Assembly: GCF_030063355.1 (NCBI RefSeq)
Contig: NZ_JASISZ010000065.1
Location: forward strand, 1-46,848
DNA: 46,848 nt
Source of the DNA: Streptomyces sp. PH10-H1
Lineage (GTDB): Bacteria; Actinomycetota; Actinomycetes; Streptomycetales; Streptomycetaceae
Direction of reading: 5' to 3'
Both the position numbers and the translations under genes were made by a program. Below the pieces are notes generated by a model. It saw nothing but the letters and a program-made list of their open reading frames with translations, had not been told where the DNA came from and ran no database searches. Shown here in pieces: positions 1-8,357 of this stretch (positions within the stretch are counted from its first letter, which is position 1; the number at the start of each line of letters is the position of its first letter).

Positions 1-2
1 CA

Positions 3-113
3 CGCGCCATCAAACGCATCATCTCCCGCTACCGCATCAAGAAACCCGACGACCGGCAAGCTCCCACACCACCCCGCACCCCCACGCTCATACCACCCCA
101 CCCGAACTCTTAA
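3..113 (+). CDS. C-terminal end of an unidentified protein, cut by the window edge
   Basis: An open frame enters from the left edge and stops at TAA (111-113). The visible 36 residues are a basic helix-like stretch (AIKRIISRYRIKKPD) followed by a proline-rich tail. A transposase C-terminus is possible, because the next gene lacks its start immediately downstream, but no family motif is visible. Function unknown. Confidence 0.35.
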   Translation, partial: RAIKRIISRYRIKKPDDRQAPTPPRTPTLIPPHPNS

Positions 114-235
114 CCTAACGGCATTGGTTCCTGATCGGCTCCGCACGATCCGGGCCGACCATCGGGGAGCCGGCAGGAGGACGGTCAGGCAACGGGGAGA
201 CCGCCGACCGGATCAGCGCCGGCCTGCACGCGCTC

Positions 236-721
236 ATGGGCGCGGCCATGAGCGCGATGGTGTGGCCGTGGGGGGTGTCCGTGCCCGTCTGGCTTCAGGC
301 GGCGGTCTTCGGGCCGGCCACGATCTGGTTCCTCGCCCGGGCCGCAGACCAGCGCCTGCGCGTCTCGCCCCGCCCCATCGGCCTGACCGCGCTGCGACGC
401 TTGCATCACGCGCTCATGGCCGCCGCCATGCTGTGGATGACCACCGCACTGTCGATGCCTGGGACGATGCCCATTCCGGAGTCGATGTCCAGGTCGATGA
501 GCATGTCGGGATCGATGGCGATGGCGATGCCGGAGTCGCCCCGGTCGCCCACGGTCGTCGCCGTCGTCAGCGTCCTGCTCGGCGGGTACTTCGTGCTCGT
601 CGGCCTCGCATGGGTGCCGGGGGCCGTCGCCGCACATGCCCCGCGCCGCCGCGTACTGGACGCGGCCGGCCACGCGGCGATGAGCCTCGGCATGGGAACG
701 CTCCTACTGGCGAGGCTGTGA
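236..721 (+). CDS. DUF5134-type membrane protein with methionine-rich loop, 5'-truncated
   Basis: The 161 residues from ATG 236 have hydrophobic segments at about 9-34, 58-72, 105-128 and 143-160, and fit the DUF5134 family of actinobacterial membrane proteins of unknown role. Residues 74-98 are strikingly methionine-rich (Met74, 78, 84, 88, 90, 94, 96, 98), like metal-binding Met segments of copper-handling proteins; metal binding is inference. The reading frame stays open upstream to the TAA at 116-118 and reads as protein (ending DRISAGLHALM), with no ATG, GTG or TTG before 236 and no ribosome-binding site placed for 236. The gene has therefore probably lost its 5' end at about 114-122, next to the fragment at the left edge. 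Confidence 0.6.
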   Translation: MGAAMSAMVWPWGVSVPVWLQAAVFGPATIWFLARAADQRLRVSPRPIGLTALRRLHHALMAAAMLWMTTALSMPGTMPIPESMSRSMSMSGSMAMAMPESPRSPTVVAVVSVLLGGYFVLVGLAWVPGAVAAHAPRRRVLDAAGHAAMSLGMGTLLLARL

Positions 722-798
722 TCTGCGCAGCGATGAGTTTTCGCCGCCTGTCGGATCTGTACAGGTGACGATGAGTGCGGGCGGTGAGAGGAGCAACG

Positions 799-1806
799 GT
801 GTCATCGACCACCCAGCCCCCGGCGGCGACAGCCGGGCCAGTCGGCAAGGACTTCGCCACGCTCACCGATCCGTTTCGACGGGAGCTGCTGGCGCACTGC
901 TACCGGATGCTCGGCTCGGTCCACGAGGCCGAGGACCTGGTCCAGGAGACCTACCTGCTGGCCTGGCGCGGATACCGCGCCTTCGAGGGACGGTCGTCGC
1001 TGCGCACCTGGTTGTACCGGATCGCGACCCGGGCGTGCCTGAAGGCTCTGGAGCGCGGAGCCCGGCGCCCGCTGCCGTCCGGACTGGGCGGCCCCAGCAA
1101 TGACCCGGAGGGCCGCTTGGACCCGCGACAGTCCGAGACGCCGTGGCTGCAGCCCATCCCCGACGCGCTGTTCGGCTCCGCGTCGGCCGATCCGGCCGCC
1201 ACCGTGGAATCCCGGCACTCCATGCGGCTGGCCTTCATCGCGGCATTGCAGCACCTGCCGCCGCGACAACGCGCCGTGCTGCTGCTGCGTGACGTGCTCG
1301 CCTGGCGGGCGGCCGAGGTCGCCGAACTGCTCGGCTCCACGACAGCCTCCGTCAACAGCTCGCTCCAGCGCGCCCGAGCACAGCTCGCCCAGGTGGATCC
1401 GGCCGAGGACGAGGTCGTCGAGCCCACCGACCCGCAGCAGCGCGCGCTGGTCGACCAGTACGCCACCGCCTTCGAGAACGCCGACATCGCCGCTCTCATG
1501 CGGTTGCTGACCGCGGACGCGGTCTTCGAGATGCCGCCGATCCCGACCTGGTTCGCCGGCCGCGAGAACATCGGACGATTCCTCGCCACCCGGGTGCGCA
1601 CCCCCGGCGACATGCGAATGGTCCCCACCTCGGCCAACGGACAGCCCGCGTTCGGGGTCTACATGCGCGACGAGGGAGGCGAGCACCGCGCGCACGCCAT
1701 ACTGCTGCTCACCCTCACGGCCGCAGGGATCACGCGGATCACCATGTTCCACGACCCCGGACTCTTTGGGGTGTTCGGACTCCCGGACCGCCCGACGTCG
1801 CCGTGA
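799..1806 (+). CDS. ECF sigma factor, SigG/SigX5-like (TIGR02960), with C-terminal SnoaL-like domain
   Basis: An RNA polymerase sigma subunit of the long ECF type. Region 2 lies at about residues 20-75 (CYRMLGSVHEAEDLVQETY and the RTWLYRIATRACL helix). Region 4 lies at about 145-200 (LPPRQRAVLLLRDVL then AAEVAELLGSTTASVNSSLQ). A SnoaL/NTF2-like domain fills about 215-330. The linker WLQPIPDALFG is typical of the TIGR02960 family. I chose GTG 799 because GAGAGGAG lies 5 nt upstream; an in-frame GTG at 775 would add eight residues with no ribosome-binding site. In this class the SnoaL domain modulates activity and a classical anti-sigma factor is often absent; none is seen nearby. It is the first clearly intact gene of the left end. 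Confidence 0.85.
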   Translation: MSSTTQPPAATAGPVGKDFATLTDPFRRELLAHCYRMLGSVHEAEDLVQETYLLAWRGYRAFEGRSSLRTWLYRIATRACLKALERGARRPLPSGLGGPSNDPEGRLDPRQSETPWLQPIPDALFGSASADPAATVESRHSMRLAFIAALQHLPPRQRAVLLLRDVLAWRAAEVAELLGSTTASVNSSLQRARAQLAQVDPAEDEVVEPTDPQQRALVDQYATAFENADIAALMRLLTADAVFEMPPIPTWFAGRENIGRFLATRVRTPGDMRMVPTSANGQPAFGVYMRDEGGEHRAHAILLLTLTAAGITRITMFHDPGLFGVFGLPDRPTSP

Positions 1807-2095
1807 TCGATCACCTCAGGTAGTCGTGTCATCAGCCCGGGCTGCCCGTCGCTCGGCTTCCTGCCGGATCGACACCAGCGAGGTGGTGACGGCCGCCTCC
1901 CAGCGGCAGGCGACGATCCGCCTCCAGCCCTCCCCGATCCCTCCTCAGGTCGGAGCTCAGCTCGCCTGCGTAACTCCAGGCGTGTGCCCGCTCCGTGCGC
2001 GCCGCCGCAGCGGTCCCGGCATCACGGGTCATGGTCTTGTCCTCCGGGTCCGGCCGGACGGCATACTCCAAGTGCGGCCGAGGTCGACCTGAAGA
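1807..2095. other. Gap after the sigma gene; possible C-terminal scrap on the minus strand
   Basis: No intact gene. On the minus strand, from about 1942 to a TGA at 1816-1818, a short frame reads like the helical end of a protein (WEAAVTTSLVSIRQEAERR). Its upstream end meets a stop and no family can be named. The remainder holds nothing recognisable. Confidence 0.25.
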
Positions 2096-2200
2096 TGAGC
2101 AGGATTCTGGTGACCGGCGCGACTGGCAATGCAGGCAAACACGTCGTCTCCTCGCCGGCCGGGGCGGGGCAGACTCCGCCAGGAGTTCCCCACCCACATA
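2096..2200 (+). pseudogene. N-terminal remnant of an NmrA-like NAD(P)-binding protein
   Basis: From ATG 2096 the frame reads MSRILVTGATGNAGKHVVS, the beta-alpha-beta dinucleotide-binding start (GATGNxGxxVV) of NmrA-type atypical short-chain dehydrogenases. After about 19 residues the match stops in this frame. A shifted frame gives a sequence resembling the next family segment (AGRGGADSARSSPPT), so an indel lies near 2150. Homology then gives way to an IS5 transposase relic on the opposite strand. The family is normally about 280 residues; only the first 30-35 are left. Confidence 0.5.
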
Positions 2201-2544
2201 GGGCAGCTGCCGCCACGTGCACCCCGAAGTGGCCACGAACACGATTGCCGTCAGGACCTCCCGGTCACCCGCCCGCCACCGGCCACCGCCCTGCGGGCGT
2301 ACTACCTCAGTCGGTCCTACGTTGTTGATGGGTCGGATGGGCCAGTCGTAAGGTCCGGAGATCCAGAGACACCGGGTATGGCTTTCAGTCGGTTGCCCTC
2401 GATGGTTCCCGCGACCTGGCCGCCCGGTGTCTCACGACGACTCGACCGCTGATTAGGAGGTGGCACCACCCGCCAAAACAGTGCCCATATCTCATCCGAC
2501 ACCAACCGCTCAGCGTGAAGCGTTCCGGCCTTCTTCTGCGACAT
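2200..2544 (-). pseudogene. IS5-family transposase N-terminal relic
   Basis: Two transposase pieces lie in order on the minus strand. The first, from ATG 2544, contains RLVSDEIWALFWRVVPPP, the opening segment of IS5-type transposases with a DUF4096-like domain. The second, at about 2285-2210, contains IVFVATSGCTWRQLP, the highly conserved motif following it. They are separated by about 100 nt of unrelated or decayed sequence and lie in different frames. The DDE catalytic part is missing entirely. The relic abuts the NmrA-like scrap, so the element probably inserted into that gene. Confidence 0.6.
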
Positions 2545-2607
2545 GCCAAGGAGGTAATCCTCTGCGTCCTATAGGGTCAGCCAGCTCACCAGAGAACGGA
2601 TGAACTC

Positions 2608-3111
2608 GTGCCCATATCCATGGCCCGCACCACCACGGGCGTGGTCGCCCTTCTGGCCGCCGTTGCCCTGGCCTCCTGTTCCGCCGGCCCTTCCGACCAG
2701 TCGCGACAACAAGTGCCAACCCCCCGGGCGACGTCAGCACCGGCGGCGAGCCAATCGCCGGCCGAGAGCTTTACAGACATGCCCAGCGCACCCCCGTCGC
2801 CAGACGTCGAGAAGGTCCGTGACGCCTTCGCGGGCCTCCAGGCCACCTTGCAAGACAGCTGCACCCCGGGGAACTGCGAGTACTTCCTGGGCCGTGTGCA
2901 CGATGAGCTCACCCGCATGGACGGAGCGATGAAGGCGGACCCGCGGGGCCCCGGGCACTTCAACGCGCCCCTGGCGTGGATCGCCCAGCTGCGCAAGAAG
3001 CTGGGCAGCGACACATCGTTCCCCAACCTCAAGGCGCACCAAGACGCCCTCATCAGCACGCGCGGCAAGATCAACACGTGGATGCAAAGTCATCCGGAGG
3101 ACTACCGCTGA
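2608..3111 (+). CDS. Small secreted lipoprotein of unknown function
   Basis: A 167-residue protein with a lipoprotein signal peptide: basic start, hydrophobic core, and lipobox LASC with the lipidated cysteine at residue 24. A Pro/Ser/Ala-rich tether follows (about 25-70), then a compact charged domain with two cysteines close together (SCTPGNCEY) that may form a disulfide. An in-frame ATG at 2620 (MARTTTG) would give a more typical signal peptide and is an equally good start; neither has a strong ribosome-binding site. It should be anchored to the outer face of the membrane. No enzymatic motif is visible. It lies alone between two degenerate regions. Confidence 0.65.
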   Translation: MPISMARTTTGVVALLAAVALASCSAGPSDQSRQQVPTPRATSAPAASQSPAESFTDMPSAPPSPDVEKVRDAFAGLQATLQDSCTPGNCEYFLGRVHDELTRMDGAMKADPRGPGHFNAPLAWIAQLRKKLGSDTSFPNLKAHQDALISTRGKINTWMQSHPEDYR

Positions 3112-3160
3112 CGCCGACGGCTGTGCTGTCGCACTGCGGTTGAGGTGGTGAGCGTGCCTC

Positions 3161-4027
3161 TCACCTGCGGGACCGCAGACACGGTCGCTGGCCCGACCTG
3201 GTGCCGACAGGGCCATCAAGACCGCCCCGACGGCGGCGATGGCGATGCCGGCCAGGCACACCGCGGTCCAGCCGGCCAGGGTCCAGGCGATCGAGGCGAT
3301 CGCAGATCCCAGAGAACTGGTTCGCGGCCAGTGCGCCGGCCGCGCCGAGCAGTGCGAACAGGCCGATCGTCGAAGGGCTGTAGCGGTAGTGCTCGCCGGA
3401 CAGTACGAAGGGGACCGTTGACCAGAACAAACTGAAGGCAGCGAACGCCACCGCGCCGAACGCGGAACGCAACCGCAGTTGGGGGTATTGGCGGTACAGG
3501 CCGATGGTCGAGCGCAGGACCGCTGCATACGCCGGGTGCGCCGTGTCCGATCGCGGCCCGGCCAGCACCCGAGTCATCACGATCGCGTTGACCACCATCA
3601 GCCTGGAAGCGAATAGGTACATCGGGACGCCAGCCGACGAGATCGCCGACGGCCCCGGACACGGTGCGGGCCAGCAGCATCCCGGTGAGCATGCCGCTGA
3701 TCACCGTGCCCACGACTTTCCCGCGACTTTCGGCATCGGCGAGGGCGGCTGCGGCCGGTACGACGACCTGCGCGGCCACATTGGCCAGCCCGACCATGTC
3801 GTCCAGCGGCAGCACGAACACCAAGCCGACGGCGAACAGCGCCTGCGAGATCGTGACGGTCATGCCGACCAGCCCGGCGCCGACGTGGAAATCGGTGCTG
3901 ATCAAGTGCAGCAGCGGCTGGACGTAGTACAAGTTCGCGACGATCGTGCCGGCGGATACCGCCAGCACGGTCACCTTGCCCCAGCTCAACGTCGTCGGCG
4001 GGGCCGTGTCTCAAGGACCGCACTCAT
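3161..4027 (-). pseudogene. MFS efflux transporter (AraJ/YnfM-like), degraded
   Basis: The original gene starts at ATG 4027 with a good ribosome-binding site (GAAAGGAG about 9 nt upstream) and reads MSAVLETR. One or two bases are missing before the next segment, SWGKVTVLAVSAGTIVANLY, which lies in another frame. The conserved segment VVGTVISGMLTGMLLARTVS follows. About 40 residues are absent between LPLDDMV and GLANVAAQ. The frame shifts again near 3620 (YLFASRLMVVNAIVM). Roughly 100 residues are then lost between GALAANQFSG and WTLAGWTAVCLAG. At least two frameshifts and two internal deletions rule out a working transporter. The intact family has about 400 residues. Confidence 0.75.
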
Positions 4028-4123
4028 ATTATCGGCTCCTTTCCCGATTTCTGTTCCGGAATTCGAGCGATATCCACAATGCGCGGCCGCCGAGCCTGTC
4101 GTCCAAGACATTTTCGGGTTGCT

Positions 4124-4170
4124 GTGATACCCGGAGTACATCACAGCGGATAATACCCAATGGGTATCAC
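4124..4170. promoter_or_regulatory. Inverted-repeat operator between two broken genes
   Basis: GTGATACCC at 4124-4132 is mirrored perfectly by GGGTATCAC at 4162-4170. Inside this, ATACCCA-A-TGGGTAT (4153-4167) is a perfect 7-bp palindrome around one base. A GTGAT/ATCAC pair (4124-4128, 4140-4144) overlaps the first arm. This looks like paired sites for a dimeric repressor. It lies just upstream of the start of the broken MFS gene and before the amidohydrolase fragment. The regulator is not in the window. Confidence 0.45.
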
Positions 4171-4194
4171 GGCAGGCAGAACAGGTATTGGATC

Positions 4195-4737
4195 GACGAC
4201 CCAGGCGGCACCCTGTCGATCACCCCGTCGACGGACATGCTGATGCAGTTCAGCACGTTCCCGGCCACCGGGCGCGCGATCGCCCACGGCATCACCTCCG
4301 GCTTCGGCGTGGACACCATCACCAGCGCCGGCAGCGACCTGTTCTCCGAGATGCGTCTCGCCCTGGCCGCCGAGCGCTCCCGGGCCAACGCCGGAACCCT
4401 CGCCGCCGGCCAGGCGGTGCCCACCGTTGACCTGCATCCGCGTGACATGCTCCGCCTGGCCACCCTGGACGGCGAGAGAGTGTGGTCGCTCGACGCCGAG
4501 ACCGGCAGCCTCACCCCGGGCAAGCAAGCCGACATCGCGGTGATCGACATGCGCACACCGCACCTGGACGGCCACGGCGACCCCATCGCCCATCTGGTGT
4601 TGGGCGCCGGCCCGGCCGACGTCGAGACCGTGGTGGTCGGCGGCGACGTCGTCAAGCTGAACGGAAGGCTCCTCGGCGACCGGGCCGCGGCCGCCCGAGA
4701 GCTCATTGCGCGGATCCGGGCACGGCTCGAAGCCTGA
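4195..4737 (+). pseudogene. Amidohydrolase (AtzA/TrzN-like), C-terminal fragment only
   Basis: The frame ending at 4737 matches the last ~180 residues of metal-dependent amidohydrolases related to chlorohydrolases and deaminases: a segment like SITPSTDMLMQF, then the C-terminal composite domain (LATLDGERVWSLDAETGSLT, GKQADIAVIDM, and a beta strand VETVVVGGDVV). The N-terminal half, with the HxH metal site and most of the barrel, is absent. The sequence upstream of about 4195 belongs to the operator region. The product would be inactive. Confidence 0.65.
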
Positions 4738-4894
4738 CCCGCGGCCACATCGCCGTCCCCCACGGCGGCTGTCCCGCTTCGAGAGTCGCCGCCTCCACGG
4801 CCGCGAACATCCACGCAACCCACGCCCAGACGTGCGATCCGCTACCCGCCACACGCATCACCGCTACCCGCGCCAACACTCCGAAGGAGCCTTC

Positions 4895-5564
4895 ATGTCC
4901 ACCCCGCGACTCGAACTCGATCCTGAACATGTGCTCTGGTCGGCACCGGAATCGCAGCGGGCCGACCGCCCGCTGCTGGTCGCCATGCACGGCTGGAGCT
5001 ATGACGAAACCCACCTGTTCGCCTTCGCCGATCTGCTCCGCGACGAGGTCGTCATGGCCTCGGTTCGCGCGCCCTACGCCGAGGCCGGAGGTTACGCCTG
5101 GTTCCCCAGCCGCGGAAACCCGATCGGCGACCCGCAGCCTAAGGTCGCCAACGCCGCCGCCAGGTGCGTGCTCGACTGGCTGGACACCACACCCCCTGCT
5201 CCGTCGATCGGTCTCCTCGGATTCTCCCAGGGCGGTGCAATGGTGCTACAGCTCATGCGACAGGCGCCTGAACGCTTCGCGTACGGGGGCTCAACTTGCG
5301 GGGTTCATCGTGGATGACCGGCTACCGGGTGACGACACCCTCGCTCATACCCGGCCACCGGTCTTCTGGGGGCGTGGCGAACACGACACGGTCATTCCCC
5401 AGAGGGCCATCGCGCGCACCCAGTCGTGGATGGCCACGCACGCCACCCAGGACAGCAACATCTATCGCGGTCTCGGCCACGACGTCGCCGGTCCCGAAGT
5501 GCAGGATTTCGTCACCTTCGTCAAGCGACAGATCCGATCGAGCATGAACACATCCATGGCCTGA
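4895..5564 (+). pseudogene. Alpha/beta hydrolase (carboxylesterase/phospholipase-like) with one frameshift
   Basis: ATG 4895 follows GAAGGAG by 5 nt. The first frame carries the oxyanion region (HGWSYDETH) and the nucleophile elbow GFSQGG with Ser111. It ends prematurely after YGGSTCGVHRG. The +1 frame continues the same protein from QLAGFIVDD and holds the acid (GEHDTVIP) and histidine (GLGHDV) of the triad, ending at TGA 5562-5564. The break is at a run of five G (about 5286-5290): removing one G restores a continuous product of about 220 residues, the usual family length. Because everything else is intact, this is either a very recent mutation or a base-calling error. Confidence 0.75.
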
Positions 5565-5589
5565 TATACCCGGCCAGCCGTTCGCGGAT

Positions 5590-6154
5590 CCGGGCGGGCG
5601 TGGACGACACCGACGCCGCCCTGACCTACGGATCCGTCGTCCCGGCGGTCGTCCGCAGCGTGGTCGGGTCCGACTCGCTGCTGCTCGGCGGCCTGGCGCT
5701 GTTCACCCTCGCCGGAAGCGGCGCGGTGTCCGTGCTCCGGCTCCGCAAGGCAGCCCCGGCCCGGGTGATGCTGCTCGGCACCGTCGCCCTCATTGTGGGC
5801 GTCGGCGTCCCCCTGCTCGCGGTCGCCCATAGCTCGGCGGCCGCCTTCTTCATCGGGACGGTCATCGCAGGAGTCGGCTTCGGCGGCGGTTTCCAGGGCG
5901 CGATTCGCACCGTCGTCCCGCTGGCCGCACCGCACGAGCGGTCCGGACTGCTGTCCACCATCTACGTGCTGTCCTACCTGGCCATGGGACTGCCCGCGGT
6001 GATCGGCGGCTACCTGGTCGTGCACGGCGGGGGACTGCTGCCGACGACGCGGGAGTACGGGATCGCCGTGATGGGCGCTCGGTGCGCTCGCGCTGCTCGG
6101 ACTGGCGGTACCGGCGCCGGGGCTCCGGCGGGGCACAGGGGTCCATCGTGGTGA
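5590..6154 (+). pseudogene. MFS transporter, C-terminal fragment
   Basis: The frame carries about four to five transmembrane segments (LLLGGLALFTLAGSGAVSVL, then VMLLGTVALIVGVGVPLLAV, AAAFFIGTVIAGVGFGGG) and the conserved SGLLSTIYVLSYLAMGLPAV of the C-terminal half of drug/sugar-type MFS proteins. The N-terminal half is missing. Near 6075 the frame breaks: the expected last helix (ALGALALLGLAV) continues in another frame. No proper stop follows. It overlaps nothing functional and is a relic. Confidence 0.6.
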
Positions 6155-6256
6155 GCGGCAGCGTTTCCGCGGTGCAGCGGGCCGCGGTGCAGGAAGCGGA
6201 GTACGCGAAGCGGTAGCAGGGAACGAGACCCCGCAGGCCGTTCCGGCGTGGACGAC

Positions 6257-6299
6257 GAAGGCCCTGCCGCCCCGCTTCAGCGGGACGGCAGGGCCTTTC
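6257..6299. terminator. Long hairpin terminator downstream of the alcohol dehydrogenase
   Basis: AAGGCCCTGCCG (6258-6269) pairs perfectly with CGGCAGGGCCTT (6286-6297). The stem continues inward with CCCGCT/AGCGGG after one mismatch, leaving a two-base loop. It lies 18 nt beyond the stop of the minus-strand dehydrogenase. It has no long U-tract, as is usual in Streptomyces, and could act in both directions. Confidence 0.75.
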
Positions 6300-6316
6300 G
6301 GCAGCCAGGGGCTGCG

Positions 6317-7360
6317 TCAGATGGTGGCTGTGTCGATGACGAAGCGGTACCGGACGTCGCTGGCGACGACGCGGTCGTACGCCTCGTTGATCCGGTCGGC
6401 GGAGATCAGCTCGATCTCGGCGCCCAGGCTGTGCTCGGCGCAGAAGTCCAGCATCTCCTGGGTCTGGCGGATACCGCCGATCATCGAGCCGGCCAGGCTG
6501 CGCCGGCCCCCGATCAGCGAGAACACGTTCAGCGAGACGGGGTGCTCGGGCGCGCCGACATTGACCAGAGTGCCGTCCACCCGCAGCAGGGCGAGGTACG
6601 CGTCCAGGTCGAGGTTGGCCGAGACGGTGTTCACGATAAGGTCGAATGTCCCGGCGAGCTGCTGGAACGTCGACTCGTCGTTGGTGGCGTAGTAGTGGTC
6701 TGCGCCGAACCTCTTGGCGTCGTCCTGCTTGCGCAGGCTCTGGCTGAGAACGGTGACCTCGGAGCCGAGAGCGGCGGCGATCTTGACGCCCATGTGCCCG
6801 AGGCCGCCCATGCCGACGATGGCGACCTTCTTGCCGGGGCCGGCGTTCCAGTGCTTCAGCGGTGAGTAGAGGGTGATCCCGGCGCACAGCAGCGGGGCGG
6901 CGACATCGAGCTCGACGCCCTCCGGAATGCGCAGGACGAAGCTCTCGTCCACGACGATCCGGGTGCTGTAGCCGCCGTAGGTGGGCTCGCCGTCCCGCCC
7001 GGTGGAGTTGTAGGTGCCGGTGCCGCCGTTCAGGCAGTACTGCTCGTCACCGGCCAGGCAGTTCTCGCACTTACGGCAGGAGTCGACGAAGCAGCCCACG
7101 CCGACCCGGTCGCCGACGGCGTACTTGGTGACGCCGGGGCCGACCTCGGTGACGATGCCGGCGATCTCGTGGCCCGGCACCATGGGGAACTTGGCGCCAC
7201 CCCACTCGTCGCGGACCTGGTGGATGTCGGAGTGGCAGATGCCGGCGAACTTGATGTCGATCAGCACGTCGTGCTCGCGCACGGCGCGTCGGGGGATGGT
7301 GGTCCGCTCCAGCGGCGAGTTGGCGGCGGGAGCGGCGTAAGCGGGGACAGTGATCGTCAT
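6317..7360 (-). CDS. NAD(P)-dependent zinc alcohol dehydrogenase (YahK/AdhC-like)
   Basis: A medium-chain dehydrogenase of 347 residues that should interconvert aldehydes and alcohols in the cytoplasm. It has the catalytic zinc ligands (GICHSDIH cysteine, PGHEIAG histidine), the four-cysteine structural zinc loop (CRKCENCLAGDEQYC), and the Rossmann motif GMGGLGHMG at about 180. The HSDIH, GTYN and GGYS features place it with the YahK/cinnamyl-alcohol-type aldehyde reductases, which use NADPH. ATG 7360 overlaps the stop of the upstream regulator by 4 nt (ATGA), so the two are translationally coupled; GGAG lies 11 nt upstream. The substrate cannot be read from the sequence. Confidence 0.88.
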   Translation of the reverse strand: MTITVPAYAAPAANSPLERTTIPRRAVREHDVLIDIKFAGICHSDIHQVRDEWGGAKFPMVPGHEIAGIVTEVGPGVTKYAVGDRVGVGCFVDSCRKCENCLAGDEQYCLNGGTGTYNSTGRDGEPTYGGYSTRIVVDESFVLRIPEGVELDVAAPLLCAGITLYSPLKHWNAGPGKKVAIVGMGGLGHMGVKIAAALGSEVTVLSQSLRKQDDAKRFGADHYYATNDESTFQQLAGTFDLIVNTVSANLDLDAYLALLRVDGTLVNVGAPEHPVSLNVFSLIGGRRSLAGSMIGGIRQTQEMLDFCAEHSLGAEIELISADRINEAYDRVVASDVRYRFVIDTATI

Positions 7361-8280
7361 CGTGCGTGAATCTCCAGAGAATCGTCGGGATCGGCGAGCG
7401 CGGGCCGCAGCGCGGCCGGAGTCGGTGAGGTCAGGGGTGCGGTGAGGTTGGCCAGCAACTGCAGCGCGGTCTCGGAGGGCGAACCCGGCTCGGTGGTGTA
7501 GACGAAAAGGGTCTGGTCCGCGTCGCCCGGCGGGGTGAGAGCCTCGTACGCGACGGTGATCTCCCCGACCTGGGGGTGGCGGTAGCGCTTGGTGCCGTGC
7601 GAACGGCGGCTCACGTCGTGCGCTGCCCACGCGGTACGGAACTCCTCGCTCTTGACCGCGAGTTCGCCGATCAGCTCGCAGAAGGACCGGTCCTCGCAGT
7701 TGCGCCCCGCATCGAGCCGCAGGACGGCAGCGGTCTCCGCGGCGATCCGTTCCCAGTCCGGGTACAGCTGCCGGGCGGATTCATCCAGGAAGATGAACCG
7801 GGCCAGATTCCGCTCCCGGTGCGGCAGCGCCTCGAAATCGGAGATCAATGAGCGGGCCAGCCGGTTGCTGGCCAGCACCTGCATCCCGCGGCCGACGATG
7901 AATGCCGGCGTCAGTCCGTCCAGCGTCTCCAGCATCCGGTGCAGCCCAGGCCGTACCCGTTGGGGGCGGGCCGCCGGACGCCGGGCGGCGCGCGGCTGCG
8001 GACGGGCGAGCTGGATCAGATAGGTGTGCTCCACTTCGTTGAGCTGCAGCGCGCGGGCGACGGAATCCAGCACGCTTCCGGAGACATTGCGGTGCCGCCC
8101 CTGCTCCAGCCGCGCGTAGTAGTCGGTACTGACCCCGGCCAGCCGGGCCAGCTCCTCCCGGCGCAGCCCCGGCACACGGCGGGCAGATCCATTGACGGCG
8201 AGCCCCGCGTCCCCGGGACCCAGCCGGGCCCTGCGGGAGCGGAGGAACTCGCCCAGTTCGACGTTGTGGTCCAGACCCAT
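7357..8280 (-). CDS. XRE-family regulator with MmyB-like ligand-binding domain
   Basis: A 307-residue DNA-binding protein. The N-terminal helix-turn-helix spans about 9-85 and has the family signature RRVPGLRREELARLAGVSTD followed by YYARLEQGR. The C-terminal MmyB-like domain (about 105-285) is thought to bind a small molecule. Members usually sit beside and control an oxidoreductase gene. Here the stop overlaps the start of the alcohol dehydrogenase, so it probably regulates that dehydrogenase and itself. The start is ATG 8280 (MGLDHNVELGEFLRSRR). Confidence 0.87.
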   Translation of the reverse strand: MGLDHNVELGEFLRSRRARLGPGDAGLAVNGSARRVPGLRREELARLAGVSTDYYARLEQGRHRNVSGSVLDSVARALQLNEVEHTYLIQLARPQPRAARRPAARPQRVRPGLHRMLETLDGLTPAFIVGRGMQVLASNRLARSLISDFEALPHRERNLARFIFLDESARQLYPDWERIAAETAAVLRLDAGRNCEDRSFCELIGELAVKSEEFRTAWAAHDVSRRSHGTKRYRHPQVGEITVAYEALTPPGDADQTLFVYTTEPGSPSETALQLLANLTAPLTSPTPAALRPALADPDDSLEIHAR

Positions 8281-8357
8281 GACTCAAGTATTGACGCTGC
8301 CGGAGCGCTTATACGGCCCCAGGGTAGGTCTGCCAGACCCACCCCCCTCGGCCGGCG

